Source: Allobosea sp. LC85 (lineage in GTDB: Bacteria > Pseudomonadota > Alphaproteobacteria > Rhizobiales > Beijerinckiaceae). From it: DNA of 64,000 bases. A program made the position numbers and the translations under genes. The notes beneath the pieces were generated by a model. It had not been told where the DNA came from, did not search any database, and worked only from the letters and a program-made list of their open reading frames with translations. Shown in pieces: positions 49,873 to 58,974 of the stretch; positions within the stretch are counted from its first letter, which is position 1; each line of letters starts with the position of its first letter. The DNA lies in the NCBI RefSeq assembly GCF_000735605.1, contig NZ_JPKG01000033.1:62001-126000 (forward strand). The letters are read 5' to 3'.

Positions 49873-52047
49873 TTATCCAGCGGTCAGCATCTCGGGCTTG
49901 ATCGGCAACTTGCGGAGCCTGACGCCGGTTGCCGCATGGACCGCATTCAGCACGGCGGGAGCCAGGGCCGACGTGCCGGGTTCGCCAAGCCCGCCGGGCG
50001 CCTCGGTGCTCCCGACGATCTCGACCTCGATCGTCGGGGCCGCATCGATGCGGAGCATCTGGTAGGTGTCGAAATTCGTCTGCTCGACGCGCCCGTCCTT
50101 GACGGTGATCTCGCCGTACAAGGCCGCGGTGATGCCGAAAATGACGCCGCTTTCGATCTGGGCCACGATGGTGTCCGGATTGACTGCGACCCCGCAATCG
50201 ACGACCGCGACGACGCGGTCGACATGGACCTCGCCGCTCTTCGAGACCGTCACCTCGGCGACCTCGGCGAGATAGGTGCCGAAGGATTGCGACAAAGCGA
50301 TGCCGCGCCCCTGGCGTGGCCCCAGCGGCGTTGCCCATCCTGCCCTCTGCGCGGCGCGTTCAAGCACATGGAGCGCACGCGGGTTCTTCGCCAGAAGGGC
50401 GCGTCGATAGTCGACGGGGTCTTTCCTCGCGGCCGCGGCGAGCTCGTCGATGAAGCCCTCGACCACATAGACATTATGGGTCGGACCGACGCCGCGCCAG
50501 AAGGCCGTCGGAATTCCCGGCGGTTCGACCCGGACATAGTCGACATGCATGTTCGGGATTGCGTAGGGGATTTCGGCGGCCCCCTCGACCGCGTCGGAAT
50601 CGACCCCGTCCTTGACCGCCGACGGGAAGTAGCGGGACAGGATCGATGAACCGGCGATGCGGTGGCTCCAGGCGATCGGCACGCCCTGGTCGTCGAGCCC
50701 GGCACTGATCCGGTCGTAGTAATAGGGCCGGTACATGTCGTGCTGGATGTCCTCCTCCCGGCTCCAGACGACCTTGATCGGGTCCTTGGATTGCTTCGCG
50801 ATGAGCGCCGCCTGAGCGATGAAATCGACTTCGAGCCGGCGCCCGAAACCGCCGCCGAGCAGATGGTTGTGGATCCTCACCTGCTCCGGATTCAGCCCGA
50901 GATGTTTCGAGACGACGAGCTGGGCGATATCGGGAACCTGCGAGCCGACCCAGATATCGCAGCCGTCGCTCGTCACCTGGGCGGTACAGTTGATCGGCTC
51001 CATCGTCGCGTGGGCCAGGAACGGGGCTTCGTAGATCGCCGCAACCTTGGTCGCGGCCTTGGCGATGGCGGCGGCCGCGTCACCTTCGTTTCGCGCAACC
51101 GCGCCGGGTCTTTCCGAAGCCGTTGCCAATGCGGCAACGATGTCGGCCATGGAGGCGGTCGCATGCGGTCCGTCGTCGAACTTGACCGCAGCGGCCTCCA
51201 GGCCCTGCTTCGCCGCCCAATAGTGATCGGCGATGACGGCAACCGCGTTGTCGAGCTTCGCGACCTGATGGACGCCTGGAACCTTCAGGGCCGCTGCCTC
51301 ATTGAAGGAAGCGACCGTGCCGCCGAACACCGGAGAAGCGGAGACGGTGGCGATCTTCATGCCCGGCAGCTTGACGTCGATGCCGTAGATCGCCGTGCCG
51401 TTGACCTTGCCGGAAACGTCGAGCCGCTTGGCCGGCGTGCCGATGATCCGGAACGTGCTCGGGTCCTTGAGCTTGACCGCGGCCGGAACGGTGAGCTTGG
51501 CCGCCTCGTCGACGAGGTCACCATAGCCGATCCGGCGCTGGCTCGCGACGTGGACGACATAGCCCGGCTCCGTCGTCAAACTGCTTGCATCCACGTTCAG
51601 GGTCTTGGCGGCTGCGGCGATCAGCATCTGCCGCGCGGCGGCACCGGCCTGGCGCAGCGGCAGATAGAAGGCGCGGATCGAGGTTGAGCCGCCCGTCATC
51701 TGCACGCCGATCAGGGGATTGCCGTAAAGCTTGGCGTTGGCGGGCGCATGGTCCACCGCGACATTGCTCATCGCGACGTCGAGTTCCTCGGCGACCAGCA
51801 TTGGCAGCGACGTGTAGGTGCCCTGGCCCATCTCGATCATCGGGGAGATGACGGTCACTTTTCCCATGCGATCGATGCGGATGAAGGCGCCGGGCGCAAA
51901 GGGCTGTGCCTGCACCGCGCCGCCGGCCGGCTGGGTCGCACCTTGCAACGGCCAACCGATGATCAATCCGCCGCCGACGGCGGCACCGGCATGGAGGAAC
52001 GCCCGACGCGAGACGACGTGACCCTTCAGGCTCTGAACATGTGCCAT
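49873..52047 (-). CDS. IorB-type molybdenum hydroxylase large subunit
   Basis: The product has 724 residues. A Tat signal (SRRAFLHAGAAVGGGLIIGW) is followed by the aldehyde-oxidase-like molybdopterin domains: EMGQGTYTSLPMLVAEEL, HNHLLGGGFGRRLEVDF, WRGVGPTHNVYVVEGF and the catalytic Glu near residue 689 (GGLGEPG). It resembles the beta subunit of isoquinoline 1-oxidoreductase and related aldehyde dehydrogenases, which lack a FAD subunit and pass electrons to a cytochrome. The start at 52047 (MAHVQS) lies 11 bases after the small-subunit gene. No cytochrome gene is adjacent. Confidence 0.9.
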   Translation of the reverse strand: MAHVQSLKGHVVSRRAFLHAGAAVGGGLIIGWPLQGATQPAGGAVQAQPFAPGAFIRIDRMGKVTVISPMIEMGQGTYTSLPMLVAEELDVAMSNVAVDHAPANAKLYGNPLIGVQMTGGSTSIRAFYLPLRQAGAAARQMLIAAAAKTLNVDASSLTTEPGYVVHVASQRRIGYGDLVDEAAKLTVPAAVKLKDPSTFRIIGTPAKRLDVSGKVNGTAIYGIDVKLPGMKIATVSASPVFGGTVASFNEAAALKVPGVHQVAKLDNAVAVIADHYWAAKQGLEAAAVKFDDGPHATASMADIVAALATASERPGAVARNEGDAAAAIAKAATKVAAIYEAPFLAHATMEPINCTAQVTSDGCDIWVGSQVPDIAQLVVSKHLGLNPEQVRIHNHLLGGGFGRRLEVDFIAQAALIAKQSKDPIKVVWSREEDIQHDMYRPYYYDRISAGLDDQGVPIAWSHRIAGSSILSRYFPSAVKDGVDSDAVEGAAEIPYAIPNMHVDYVRVEPPGIPTAFWRGVGPTHNVYVVEGFIDELAAAARKDPVDYRRALLAKNPRALHVLERAAQRAGWATPLGPRQGRGIALSQSFGTYLAEVAEVTVSKSGEVHVDRVVAVVDCGVAVNPDTIVAQIESGVIFGITAALYGEITVKDGRVEQTNFDTYQMLRIDAAPTIEVEIVGSTEAPGGLGEPGTSALAPAVLNAVHAATGVRLRKLPIKPEMLTAG

Positions 52048-52058
52048 GGCTGCAGTCC

Positions 52059-52523
52059 TCACCGAGCGCCAGCGAGCGTCGCGGCCCGCTTGATGGCTTC
52101 ACGAATGCGCAGATACGTGCCGCAGCGGCAGATATTGCCGGACATTGCAGCGTCGATGTCGGCGTCCGTGGGTTTCGGATTGCCGGCGAGGAGCGCGCTC
52201 GCCGACATGATCTGCCCGGATTGGCAGTAGCCGCATTGCACGACTTCCACGTCCAGCCAGGCCGCCTGGATCGCCTTGCCGGCCGGCGTCTCGCCGATCG
52301 CCTCGATCGTCGTAATCGACGTGCCCGCGGCATCGCTGATCGCCGTGACGCATGAGCGGGTCGGCTCGCCGTCCATATGAACGGTGCAGGCGCCGCATTG
52401 GGCGATGCCGCACCCGAATTTGGTTCCGGTCATGCCGAGAATATCCCGGATCACCCATAAGAGCGGCATGTCGTCGGGGGCATCAACCGACAGGGCACGG
52501 CCGTTCACATTGAGATCATGCAT
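52059..52523 (-). CDS. IorA-type [2Fe-2S] subunit of a molybdenum hydroxylase
   Basis: The product has 154 residues. The two [2Fe-2S] sites are complete: [15 protein letters not shown] (plant-ferredoxin type) and [10 protein letters not shown] with [12 protein letters not shown]. There is no signal peptide; export is expected to depend on the Tat signal of the large subunit encoded next, 11 bases away. It passes electrons from the molybdenum site of the IorB-type subunit. Confidence 0.92.
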   Translation of the reverse strand: MHDLNVNGRALSVDAPDDMPLLWVIRDILGMTGTKFGCGIAQCGACTVHMDGEPTRSCVTAISDAAGTSITTIEAIGETPAGKAIQAAWLDVEVVQCGYCQSGQIMSASALLAGNPKPTDADIDAAMSGNICRCGTYLRIREAIKRAATLAGAR

Positions 52524-53103
52524 CGCACCATCCTCCTCGGCCTGTCTCGTTGCGTCGATGAAATAACCTATGGATCAAGCCTCGCGGCGGCGGCGCAGCC
52601 GATCGGCCGGGATGCCCGGCCAACACTCCGTCGAAAGATCGTGACGGCCACGACGCGTTCAGGTCTCGCCGGCCATTGCTGCGCCGACAAATCTCGGTGG
52701 CTCAGAATTTCGCGGCCGGAAACACGCTTGGGGCGATCAGCACGCATGGCGATCTCCGCAACGCATGCGCAAACCGTTGGATTATCAGAGGCGCACGACG
52801 GAACACGACGTTCGCCGATCGGGCTCCGTCACATGACAAATTGCGTCCCCAAAACATGGCCGGAATATGGACGGGATCTCGGGCGGCGGCACTCGGATGG
52901 TGCTCCTCCGAGCAGAGGCTCGGCGCGGCGCGCTTGCGTTCCGCAACCGAAGCGCCAGGGAACCACCATCTCAACCCGCAATCCGCTTCTCGGGCCGATG
53001 CTCTGGGTCGGCAAAGTCGAAGCCGGCGGGAACAGGCACCAGGCCCACCATCCCGGATTTCGGATGTCCCAGAAGGCCGCGGTCCGCTGACGCGGTCGCG
53101 TCT
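52524..53103. other. intergenic region, no supported gene
   Basis: About 580 bases. A degenerate GCATCGG repeat fragment is visible at about 52970-53005. Open frames (for example plus 52867-53373) lack ribosome binding sites and look like non-coding. Confidence 0.45.
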
Positions 53104-53277
53104 TCAGTGCTGCTCCGGCTCCGGCGGCAGATAGCGCAGTGCGGCCGCCTTCAGCCTTCGCAATTCTATCGTTCTGATCGGGCTCGGTGGTTTGCTTTCA
53201 AGCTGCCCGATCCGCTCGCAGACCAAGCGGAACTCACGATCTGTCCGGACGGCAAGCAAGATGGGAATCTCGGGCAT
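53104..53277 (-). CDS. 57-residue hypothetical protein
   Basis: The frame starts MPEIPILLAVRTDREFRLVC and ends LRRLKAAALRYLPPEPEQH. It is a compact, charged, helix-forming small protein. GGAGG lies eight bases before the ATG at 53277. No family is recognised. It lies alone between the IorA gene and the LuxR-type regulator. Confidence 0.55.
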   Translation of the reverse strand: MPEIPILLAVRTDREFRLVCERIGQLESKPPSPIRTIELRRLKAAALRYLPPEPEQH

Positions 53278-53497
53278 GGGCGAGGCCTCCAGCGTGGCTG
53301 TACCCCCAAACGATTGGAGTGTGCGGTGCTCAACCCGTTCCTGGCAACCCCTCGAAATTGCGACCTAGACTAGCACTGGACGCGGTTCGGTCGACGGATT
53401 GGGTAGCCATTCTTACTTGCTTAGAGAATTTACAAAGAGAGATGACTACGCAACCATTCGGCGCGGCCTTGGCAGACAAATGCAAGGGGCGGGGGCC

Positions 53498-54172
53498 ATG
53501 CCGGACAGCTCGGTCGCGATCGTCGATGATCATCCTTTGCTGCTGGAAGGGATCGCTGCGCTGCTGAAACGATGGGGCGGTTTCAGGCTCGCAGCGACGG
53601 GGAATTCCGCGGATGACATCGTGTCGATCGCCAGAACGCATCGCCCCGATCAGTTGATCGTCGATCTCAGCATGCCGGGGGATGCCTTTCAGGCGATCTC
53701 GGACGCGATGAAGATCGCTCCCGGGACGAAGATCGTTGTCTTCACAGCCTCGTCCAGCACAGAGGATGCGATCAAGGCTCTGGATATCGGGGCCAGGGGC
53801 TACGTCCTGAAAGGCAGTCCTGCCGAGGATCTCTTCCAGGCTCTGCAGGCCGTCCGGCAGGACGATGTCTATGTCACGCCTGCCTTCGCGACCAAGGTGA
53901 TCTATGCCTTGAAGGATCAGACGATCAAACGACAGCAGGCGATCAGCGACAGGCTCAGCGTCCGGGAGGAGCAGGTCGTCAGACTGCTGCTGCTCGGAAA
54001 AAAGAACAATGAGATCGCCCACGAGCTTTCGCTCAGCGGCAAGACCGTCAAATCCTACATGACGAGCCTCATGGCCAAGCTGCACGCCCGGAACCGACTG
54101 GAAGCGGTCATCGCGGCCCAAAGGCTGGTTGTCGCGGCCAACGACTCCACTGTCGCACGGCTTCGGCCGTGA
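53498..54172 (+). CDS. orphan NarL/FixJ-type response regulator 1
   Basis: The product has 224 residues. The receiver domain has VDDHPLLLEGI at the start, phospho-acceptor Asp56 (LIVDLSMPGD), and the conserved Thr/Lys (VVFTAS and GYVLKGS). The C-terminal LuxR helix-turn-helix (RLSVREEQVVRLLLLGKKNN, then SGKTVKSYMTSLMAKLHARN) gives DNA binding. It is closely similar throughout to the regulator at 62690-63337. No histidine kinase is adjacent. The ATG at 53498 follows AAGGGGCGGGGG. Confidence 0.9.
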   Translation: MPDSSVAIVDDHPLLLEGIAALLKRWGGFRLAATGNSADDIVSIARTHRPDQLIVDLSMPGDAFQAISDAMKIAPGTKIVVFTASSSTEDAIKALDIGARGYVLKGSPAEDLFQALQAVRQDDVYVTPAFATKVIYALKDQTIKRQQAISDRLSVREEQVVRLLLLGKKNNEIAHELSLSGKTVKSYMTSLMAKLHARNRLEAVIAAQRLVVAANDSTVARLRP

Positions 54173-54314
54173 AAGACGCCCAGCGCCGCTCATCCGCCGC
54201 TCATCCGCCGCGAAACGACCGGGCCTTTCAGCGCCTCGGAGCCGGGGCCAGCCCGCAAGACAGGGACACGCGCGCAGCAGTTGCTCCGCCACAGGGGGCG
54301 AACGCCGGGGCCCA

Positions 54315-54419
54315 GATCGCCGTGCGTTCGTTCGGACGCAAGATGGGCGAACTATCTCTTTGTTTGAGCATCGGATTTTTCCGAAAATCGGATTCCACTT
54401 TTCGGTCCAATGCTCCAGG
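54315..54419. repeat. GATCGCCGTGCG / CATCGGA composite repeat
   Basis: GATCGCCGTGCGTTCG ... TATCTCTTTGTTTGAGCATC, then a hairpin around CGAAAATCGGATTCCACTTTTCGG. The same element lies inverted at 61370-61477, and its tail follows the pao operon at 36344. The stretch 54173-54314 is otherwise empty. Confidence 0.85.
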
Positions 54420-54437
54420 GAATCGTTCCGGCAGCAG

Positions 54438-54462
54438 GGAACATGCGAGCGGCCCAATCGTT
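54438..54462 (+). promoter_or_regulatory. EcfG-type stress promoter
   Basis: GGAAC (54438-54442), 16 bases, CGTT (54459-54462). Perfect match. The only good gene downstream is the small protein ending at 54791; an in-frame ATG at 54495 lies 33 bases away. Confidence 0.7.
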
Positions 54463-54593
54463 TGAGTCCAGGCAGTCATGTTGTGGTGTCAAAGATGGTT
54501 TCGCTGCCGAAACCGTTTCATCCAAGATGGAGAGCCTGCTGGTCATATGTCCGCAGGTCGGCGCTGGCGGCGCGCGCCGGCTCCATCGCCATC

Positions 54594-54791
54594 ATGCCAA
54601 CTGAATTGTATCGCGAGCCCTGCGAGGACAGTGATGGGAAACGATACACTGTCATTGTCTGGCGGCTTTACCCCGGCCTGAGCAGCACTTCGTATACGCT
54701 CGATACCGGCGCCCTCGTGACCTATGTCGACGAGCGCACATTCGAGATCGACGGGACAGGGGTGATCATCACCCGGGTGGACTGCCTGTAA
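54594..54791 (+). CDS. 65-residue hypothetical protein
   Basis: The product starts MPTELYREPCEDSDGKRYTV and reads like a small beta-rich domain (IVWRLYPGLSSTSYTLDTGA, then YVDERTFEIDGTGVIITRVD). Similar short proteins occur in Hyphomicrobiales but have no known role. There is no clear ribosome binding site; an in-frame ATG at 54495 would add 33 residues and would suit the EcfG promoter at 54438 better. I keep the shorter form because the added residues are basic and not conserved-looking. Confidence 0.6.
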   Translation: MPTELYREPCEDSDGKRYTVIVWRLYPGLSSTSYTLDTGALVTYVDERTFEIDGTGVIITRVDCL

Positions 54792-54848
54792 GCTCAAGGA
54801 TTGCCGCCGGCGATGCGCCGCGCGGGCGACGCCACTGCCCGGGGGCCT

Positions 54849-55409
54849 TCAGCCTGCCTGTGAAGCCACGAATGCAGCGAAGCCGGCCAGAAATGCGCGC
54901 AAGCGCTCCTGGGTGACGGGATCGCCGAGCTCGCCCGCTTCATTGAACACAGTCTGCGCGCGCGAGACCAGCATGCGTCCGCCGAACCACGGTCGGGTGC
55001 CGAGCGTCCGCAGCACCGGCAGCCAGGCCTCCTGCGCGAGCACGGTGCCAAAGCCACCCATGGAGGCCCCCAGAAGGGCGACGGGGCGTCCACCGAAGAG
55101 CGGGCCGATGTCGCTCGCCGGGCGGGATAGCCAATCGATCGCGTTCTTCATCACGCCGGGGATCGAGTTGTTGTATTCCGGCGTGAACAGGATCAGCCCG
55201 TTGGCCTGCGCGAGTTGCTGCTTGAGCGTCCGAACGGCGGGCGGAATACCGGTCTCGGCCTCGTCGTCGGCGTTGTAGAGCGGGATTCCGGCAATGGTGC
55301 CTTCGACCAGTTCCGCCCCGTCAGGCATCAACGCCTGGGCCGCCCGGAGCAGCGCGCTGTTGTACGAGCCGCGTCGCAAGCTGCCCGAAACCCCGAGAAT
55401 GCTGATCAT
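54849..55409 (-). CDS. NADPH-dependent FMN reductase (ChrR/ArsH-like family)
   Basis: The 186-residue flavodoxin-fold protein has SGSLRRGSYNSALLRAA (FMN phosphate loop), TPEYNNSIPGVMKNAIDWLS (the signature of NADPH-dependent FMN/quinone reductases) and GASMGGFGTVLAQ. It probably reduces quinones or chromate-like acceptors in the cytoplasm. AAAGGA lies about seven bases before the ATG at 55409. It is divergent from the HugZ-like gene; the shared 295-base gap contains no recognised site. Confidence 0.9.
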   Translation of the reverse strand: MISILGVSGSLRRGSYNSALLRAAQALMPDGAELVEGTIAGIPLYNADDEAETGIPPAVRTLKQQLAQANGLILFTPEYNNSIPGVMKNAIDWLSRPASDIGPLFGGRPVALLGASMGGFGTVLAQEAWLPVLRTLGTRPWFGGRMLVSRAQTVFNEAGELGDPVTQERLRAFLAGFAAFVASQAG

Positions 55410-55704
55410 CGCCTGTTTCCTTTGACACGTGCTGCGGCGGGTATGTGAGATCGGTGTTTGACCGCCGAGCGCGTGGGCCGTCGCGAGCTTCGACGCCGTT
55501 TCACGGTCTGACAAGGGGGAGTTCCGCCGGGCGCCCGCACCGACGGAGCGGCGGGTCACATCTGCCAGGCTTGATATCCATCTTACGGTGCAACGGCACT
55601 TGGGCAAGGTGCCTTGAAGCGGGGCCGGTTCGCGCGATCGGATGTATCGGCCGAGCGGGGCAGGTCTGTAGATCTCGGCCCGCTCAACGAACGCGAGACG
55701 AAAC

Positions 55705-56460
55705 ATGCAGCCGAAGACGACGGCCCCGATCACGCCGCGTGGAATAGAGCTCAACCTGGCTGCCGCCCGCCCCTTCGAGGCCATGCAGGAAGCGCGGAAC
55801 TTGCTGAGAACGGCCCGGCTCGGCGCCCTGGCAACGCTGGATCCCGGGAGTGGCTATCCCTATACGATGGCGACCAACCTGGCGATCGAGCCGGATGGCA
55901 CTCCGTTCTTCTTCGTCGCAAGGTTGGCCGTTCACGCCCGGAATATCGAAGCCGACAACCGGGTCTCGCTCGCTCTCGCCGAGGCAGGTGCTCCGGATGC
56001 GCTCATGCGCCCGCGCCTGACGCTGGTCGGCCGAGCGCATCTGATCCCGGCCGCCGACGAGAATGACGCGAAGGAAAGATATGCCCGCCGCTATCCCAAA
56101 TCGAAGCTCTACCTGGATCTGCCCGATGCCTGCCTCTATCGCGTCGATGTCGAGGCCCTGCAGATCAATGGCGGCCCGGCGCAGAATGCCAATGAGGTGA
56201 CGGCAGCCGCCTTGAAGACGGAGCTGTCGGGGGCGGAACAATTGATGTCTCGCGCAAGAGACGAGATCGATCGGCTGAACGGCTCGGCGGCCGAGCTCGC
56301 CGCTCTCGTTGCGCTTGCAGGACAGGGCCCGGGCCATTGGCGCGTCAGCGGCCTCGATCCGGACGGCATCGACCTGTCCACGAGCAGGGAGACCGTTCGG
56401 CATTGGTTCGGCCGCAGAGTCACAAGTCTCGAAGAGCTGGCCGAGGAACTGAGGCGCTGA
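55705..56460 (+). CDS. HugZ-like pyridoxamine-oxidase-fold protein
   Basis: The product has 251 residues. An N-terminal split-barrel flavin-binding domain (TARLGALATLDPGSGYPYTM, then FFVARLAVHARNIEADNRVS) is followed by a C-terminal DUF2470-type domain ending HWFGRRVTSLEELAEELRR. This pairing is that of the HugZ/HutZ haem-utilisation group and of many uncharacterised flavin or haem binding proteins. A haem oxygenase role is possible but no haem-uptake genes are near. Confidence 0.87.
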   Translation: MQPKTTAPITPRGIELNLAAARPFEAMQEARNLLRTARLGALATLDPGSGYPYTMATNLAIEPDGTPFFFVARLAVHARNIEADNRVSLALAEAGAPDALMRPRLTLVGRAHLIPAADENDAKERYARRYPKSKLYLDLPDACLYRVDVEALQINGGPAQNANEVTAAALKTELSGAEQLMSRARDEIDRLNGSAAELAALVALAGQGPGHWRVSGLDPDGIDLSTSRETVRHWFGRRVTSLEELAEELRR

Positions 56461-56496
56461 ACCCCGTTCGCGGCCAGTTCCTTGGGGGCCGCTGTC

Positions 56497-57681
56497 TCAG
56501 GCGACCCTGGCAGCGGGCCTGCGTTCGAGCGCGACGAGCAGCGCGTCGAGGTCGTTCCAGAGGTCGTCGCGATCCTCGAGGCCGATGCTGATGCGCAGCA
56601 CGGTGCCCTCCGGCGTCCAGGGATTGACGGTGCGGTCGCCCTTGATCGCCATCGGCGCGATCAGGCTTCGCGTGCCGCCCCAGGAGGCGCCGATGGCGAA
56701 GATCTTGAGCGCGGAGAGCGCCGCTTCGAGCTCCGCATCAGTGACGGGTTTCAGGACCACGCTGAAGACGCCGGCGGAACGGCCCATGTCGCGCTTCCAG
56801 ACGGCATGGCCGGGGCAGGAGGGCAGGGCCGGGTGCAGCACCGTCTCGACCGCCGGCGAATGCGTCAGCCGCCGGGCGAAATCCTCGGAGACCTCGCCGA
56901 TATGGGCGAGGCGCAGGCCCATGGTCTCGATGCCGCGCAGCGCGAGCTGGCATTCATCCGGCGAGACGCCGACGCCGAAGGCGCGCAGCGTCTCCTTCAT
57001 CTTCTCGCGCAGCGCCATGTCGGAGACGGTGACGGAGCCGAGCAGCAGGTCGGAATGGCCGCCGACATATTTGGTCAGCGCCTCGCAGGCGAAATCGGCG
57101 CCATGCGCCAGCGGCTTGAAGATCAGCGGCGTCGCCCAGGTGTTGTCGCAGCCGACGAGCACGCCCCGGGCCTTGGCCGCCTTGACGATGGCGGGAACGT
57201 CCTGGACCTCCATGGTGCCCGAGCCGGGTGACTCGACCCAGACCAGCCTGGTCGCGTCGTCGATCAGCGCGGCGATGCCGGCGCCGATCAGCGGGTCATA
57301 AACGCCGTAATCGATGCCGCGCGGCTTGAGATACTCCTCGCAGAAGCTGCGCACCGGCGGGTAGACATGGTCGGGGATCAGCACCTTGTCGCCGGGCAGC
57401 AGCACCGAGAGCATGACGATGGTGACGGCGGCCTGGCCCGAAGGCACCAGCACGGTGCGGACCCCGCCATGCAGCGCGGTGAGCTGCGCCTCCAGCGTCC
57501 GCGTCGTCGGCGTGCCGTGCAGCCCGTAGGTATAGCCGTCGAAGCCGCGATATTTGCGGGCCGCGAAGCTCGCGGCGTCCTTGTAGACGATGGTCGAGGC
57601 GCGATGCGTCGGCACGGCGAGGCTGGCATAGCCCTCCTCGTTGACGGCCGGATGGTGAACGCAGCGGGTGAGGTCGTGCAT
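56497..57681 (-). CDS. PLP-dependent C-S lyase (cystathionine beta-lyase type)
   Basis: The product has 394 residues of the Cys/Met-metabolism PLP family: SGQAAVTIVMLSVLLPGD, the DNTWATP strand (180-185), and the PLP lysine 204 in EALTKYVGGHSD. It cleaves C-S bonds in cystathionine or other cysteine conjugates. AAGGGA lies before the ATG at 57681, which rules out the 17-residue longer form. It is the last gene of an operon with an amino-acid importer and an M20D amidohydrolase, so cysteine-conjugate breakdown is a better guess than methionine synthesis. Confidence 0.9.
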   Translation of the reverse strand: MHDLTRCVHHPAVNEEGYASLAVPTHRASTIVYKDAASFAARKYRGFDGYTYGLHGTPTTRTLEAQLTALHGGVRTVLVPSGQAAVTIVMLSVLLPGDKVLIPDHVYPPVRSFCEEYLKPRGIDYGVYDPLIGAGIAALIDDATRLVWVESPGSGTMEVQDVPAIVKAAKARGVLVGCDNTWATPLIFKPLAHGADFACEALTKYVGGHSDLLLGSVTVSDMALREKMKETLRAFGVGVSPDECQLALRGIETMGLRLAHIGEVSEDFARRLTHSPAVETVLHPALPSCPGHAVWKRDMGRSAGVFSVVLKPVTDAELEAALSALKIFAIGASWGGTRSLIAPMAIKGDRTVNPWTPEGTVLRISIGLEDRDDLWNDLDALLVALERRPAARVA

Positions 57682-57771
57682 GGCTGATCCCTTTCGTGGG
57701 ACAAGGTGTAAGCGCTTGGCAAAGCGCGACAATCAGGCTGCGGGCATGAGATGATGCTCGGCCCTTATGGC

Positions 57772-58923
57772 TCATGCGGCATCCGTGAGGGCGCGCCTGG
57801 CGACCTCGCTCATCCAGCCGACGGCGACCGGCAGGATGGCGTCGTTGAAGTCGTAGCGGGCATTGTGCAGCTCGCCCTCCGGACCGGCCGGGCCGTTGCC
57901 GATCCAGGCATAGGCGCCGGGCCGCTCCTTGAGCAGGAACGAGAAATCGTCGCCGGTGGTGCTCGGCCGGACGTCGCGCCGGACCGGCGCACCGATCGCC
58001 TGTCCGGCCTGCACCGACAGCGCCGCCTCGGCCGGCGTGTTGATGATCGGCCGGCCGGTCGACAGGATCTCGACATCGGCCTGCATGCCATAGGCCTCGC
58101 AGATGCCAGCGATGATGCTCTCCATCCGCTTGATCACCGCCTCGCGGACCTCGGGCCGGTAGGTCCGCAAGGTGCCGAGCAGCGTCACGCTTTCCGGGAT
58201 CTGGTTGCTGACGACGCCGCCGCTGATCTGGCCGATCGAGAGCACGACGGCATCGACCGGATCGACATTGCGCGCGACGATGGTCTGGAGCGCGACGATC
58301 AGGTGCCCGGCGGCGACGATCGGGTCGCGGGTCTGGTGCGGAATCGCAGCATGGCCGGCAAGCCCGTGCAGGGTGACGCTCCAGCGCCCGCCGGCCGCCA
58401 TGACCGGCCCGTCATGCACCGCAATCGTGCCGGCTTCGATCCCCGGCCAGTTATGGAAGGCAAAGACGCGCTCCATCGGAAAGCGCTCGAACAGGCCGTC
58501 CTGGATCATCGCCCTGGCGCCCACACCGTTTTCCTCGGCCGGCTGGAAGATGAACTGGACCTGGCCCTTCCAGCTTTCGTCGCGCGCCAGCGCCGCAGCC
58601 GTGCCGAGCAGGGCGACGGTATGGCCGTCATGGCCGCAGGCATGCATCGCTCCCTGCGTCTGCGAGGCGTAAGGTGCGGTGTTCAGCTCCTGGATCGGCA
58701 GAGCGTCCATATCGGCGCGGAGCCCGACCGTCCGGTTCGAGCCCGGCCGGGACAGCGTCGCGACGACACCGGTTCCGCCGACACCCGCGACGAAGGGAAT
58801 GCCGAGTTCGGCGAGCTTGTCCTGCACGAAGCCGGCGGTTGCATGCTCGTGCTCGGAAAGCTCCGGGCGGGCGTGCAGCTGGCGGCGCCACTGCGTGAGC
58901 TGGTCGAGGAAGGCCTGGTCCAT
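57772..58923 (-). CDS. M20D amidohydrolase (N-acyl amino acid deacylase)
   Basis: The product has 383 residues. M20D family landmarks are RQLHARPELSEHEHATAGFV, the metal site MHACGHDGHTVALLG, QPAEENGVGARAMIQDG, the lid domain around HDGPVMAAGGRWSVTLHGLA, and the closing metal His region. The enzymes remove acyl groups from N-acyl amino acids (hippurate, N-acetyl-cysteine conjugates, IAA-amino acids). The start at 58923 (MDQAFLDQL) fits the family. In the operon it follows the permeases and precedes the C-S lyase. Confidence 0.92.
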   Translation of the reverse strand: MDQAFLDQLTQWRRQLHARPELSEHEHATAGFVQDKLAELGIPFVAGVGGTGVVATLSRPGSNRTVGLRADMDALPIQELNTAPYASQTQGAMHACGHDGHTVALLGTAAALARDESWKGQVQFIFQPAEENGVGARAMIQDGLFERFPMERVFAFHNWPGIEAGTIAVHDGPVMAAGGRWSVTLHGLAGHAAIPHQTRDPIVAAGHLIVALQTIVARNVDPVDAVVLSIGQISGGVVSNQIPESVTLLGTLRTYRPEVREAVIKRMESIIAGICEAYGMQADVEILSTGRPIINTPAEAALSVQAGQAIGAPVRRDVRPSTTGDDFSFLLKERPGAYAWIGNGPAGPEGELHNARYDFNDAILPVAVGWMSEVARRALTDAA

Positions 58924-58974
58924 GATCGGTCTCGGAAAGAAGCGAGGGGAGGGCGACGACGCCTTGCGCAAAAC

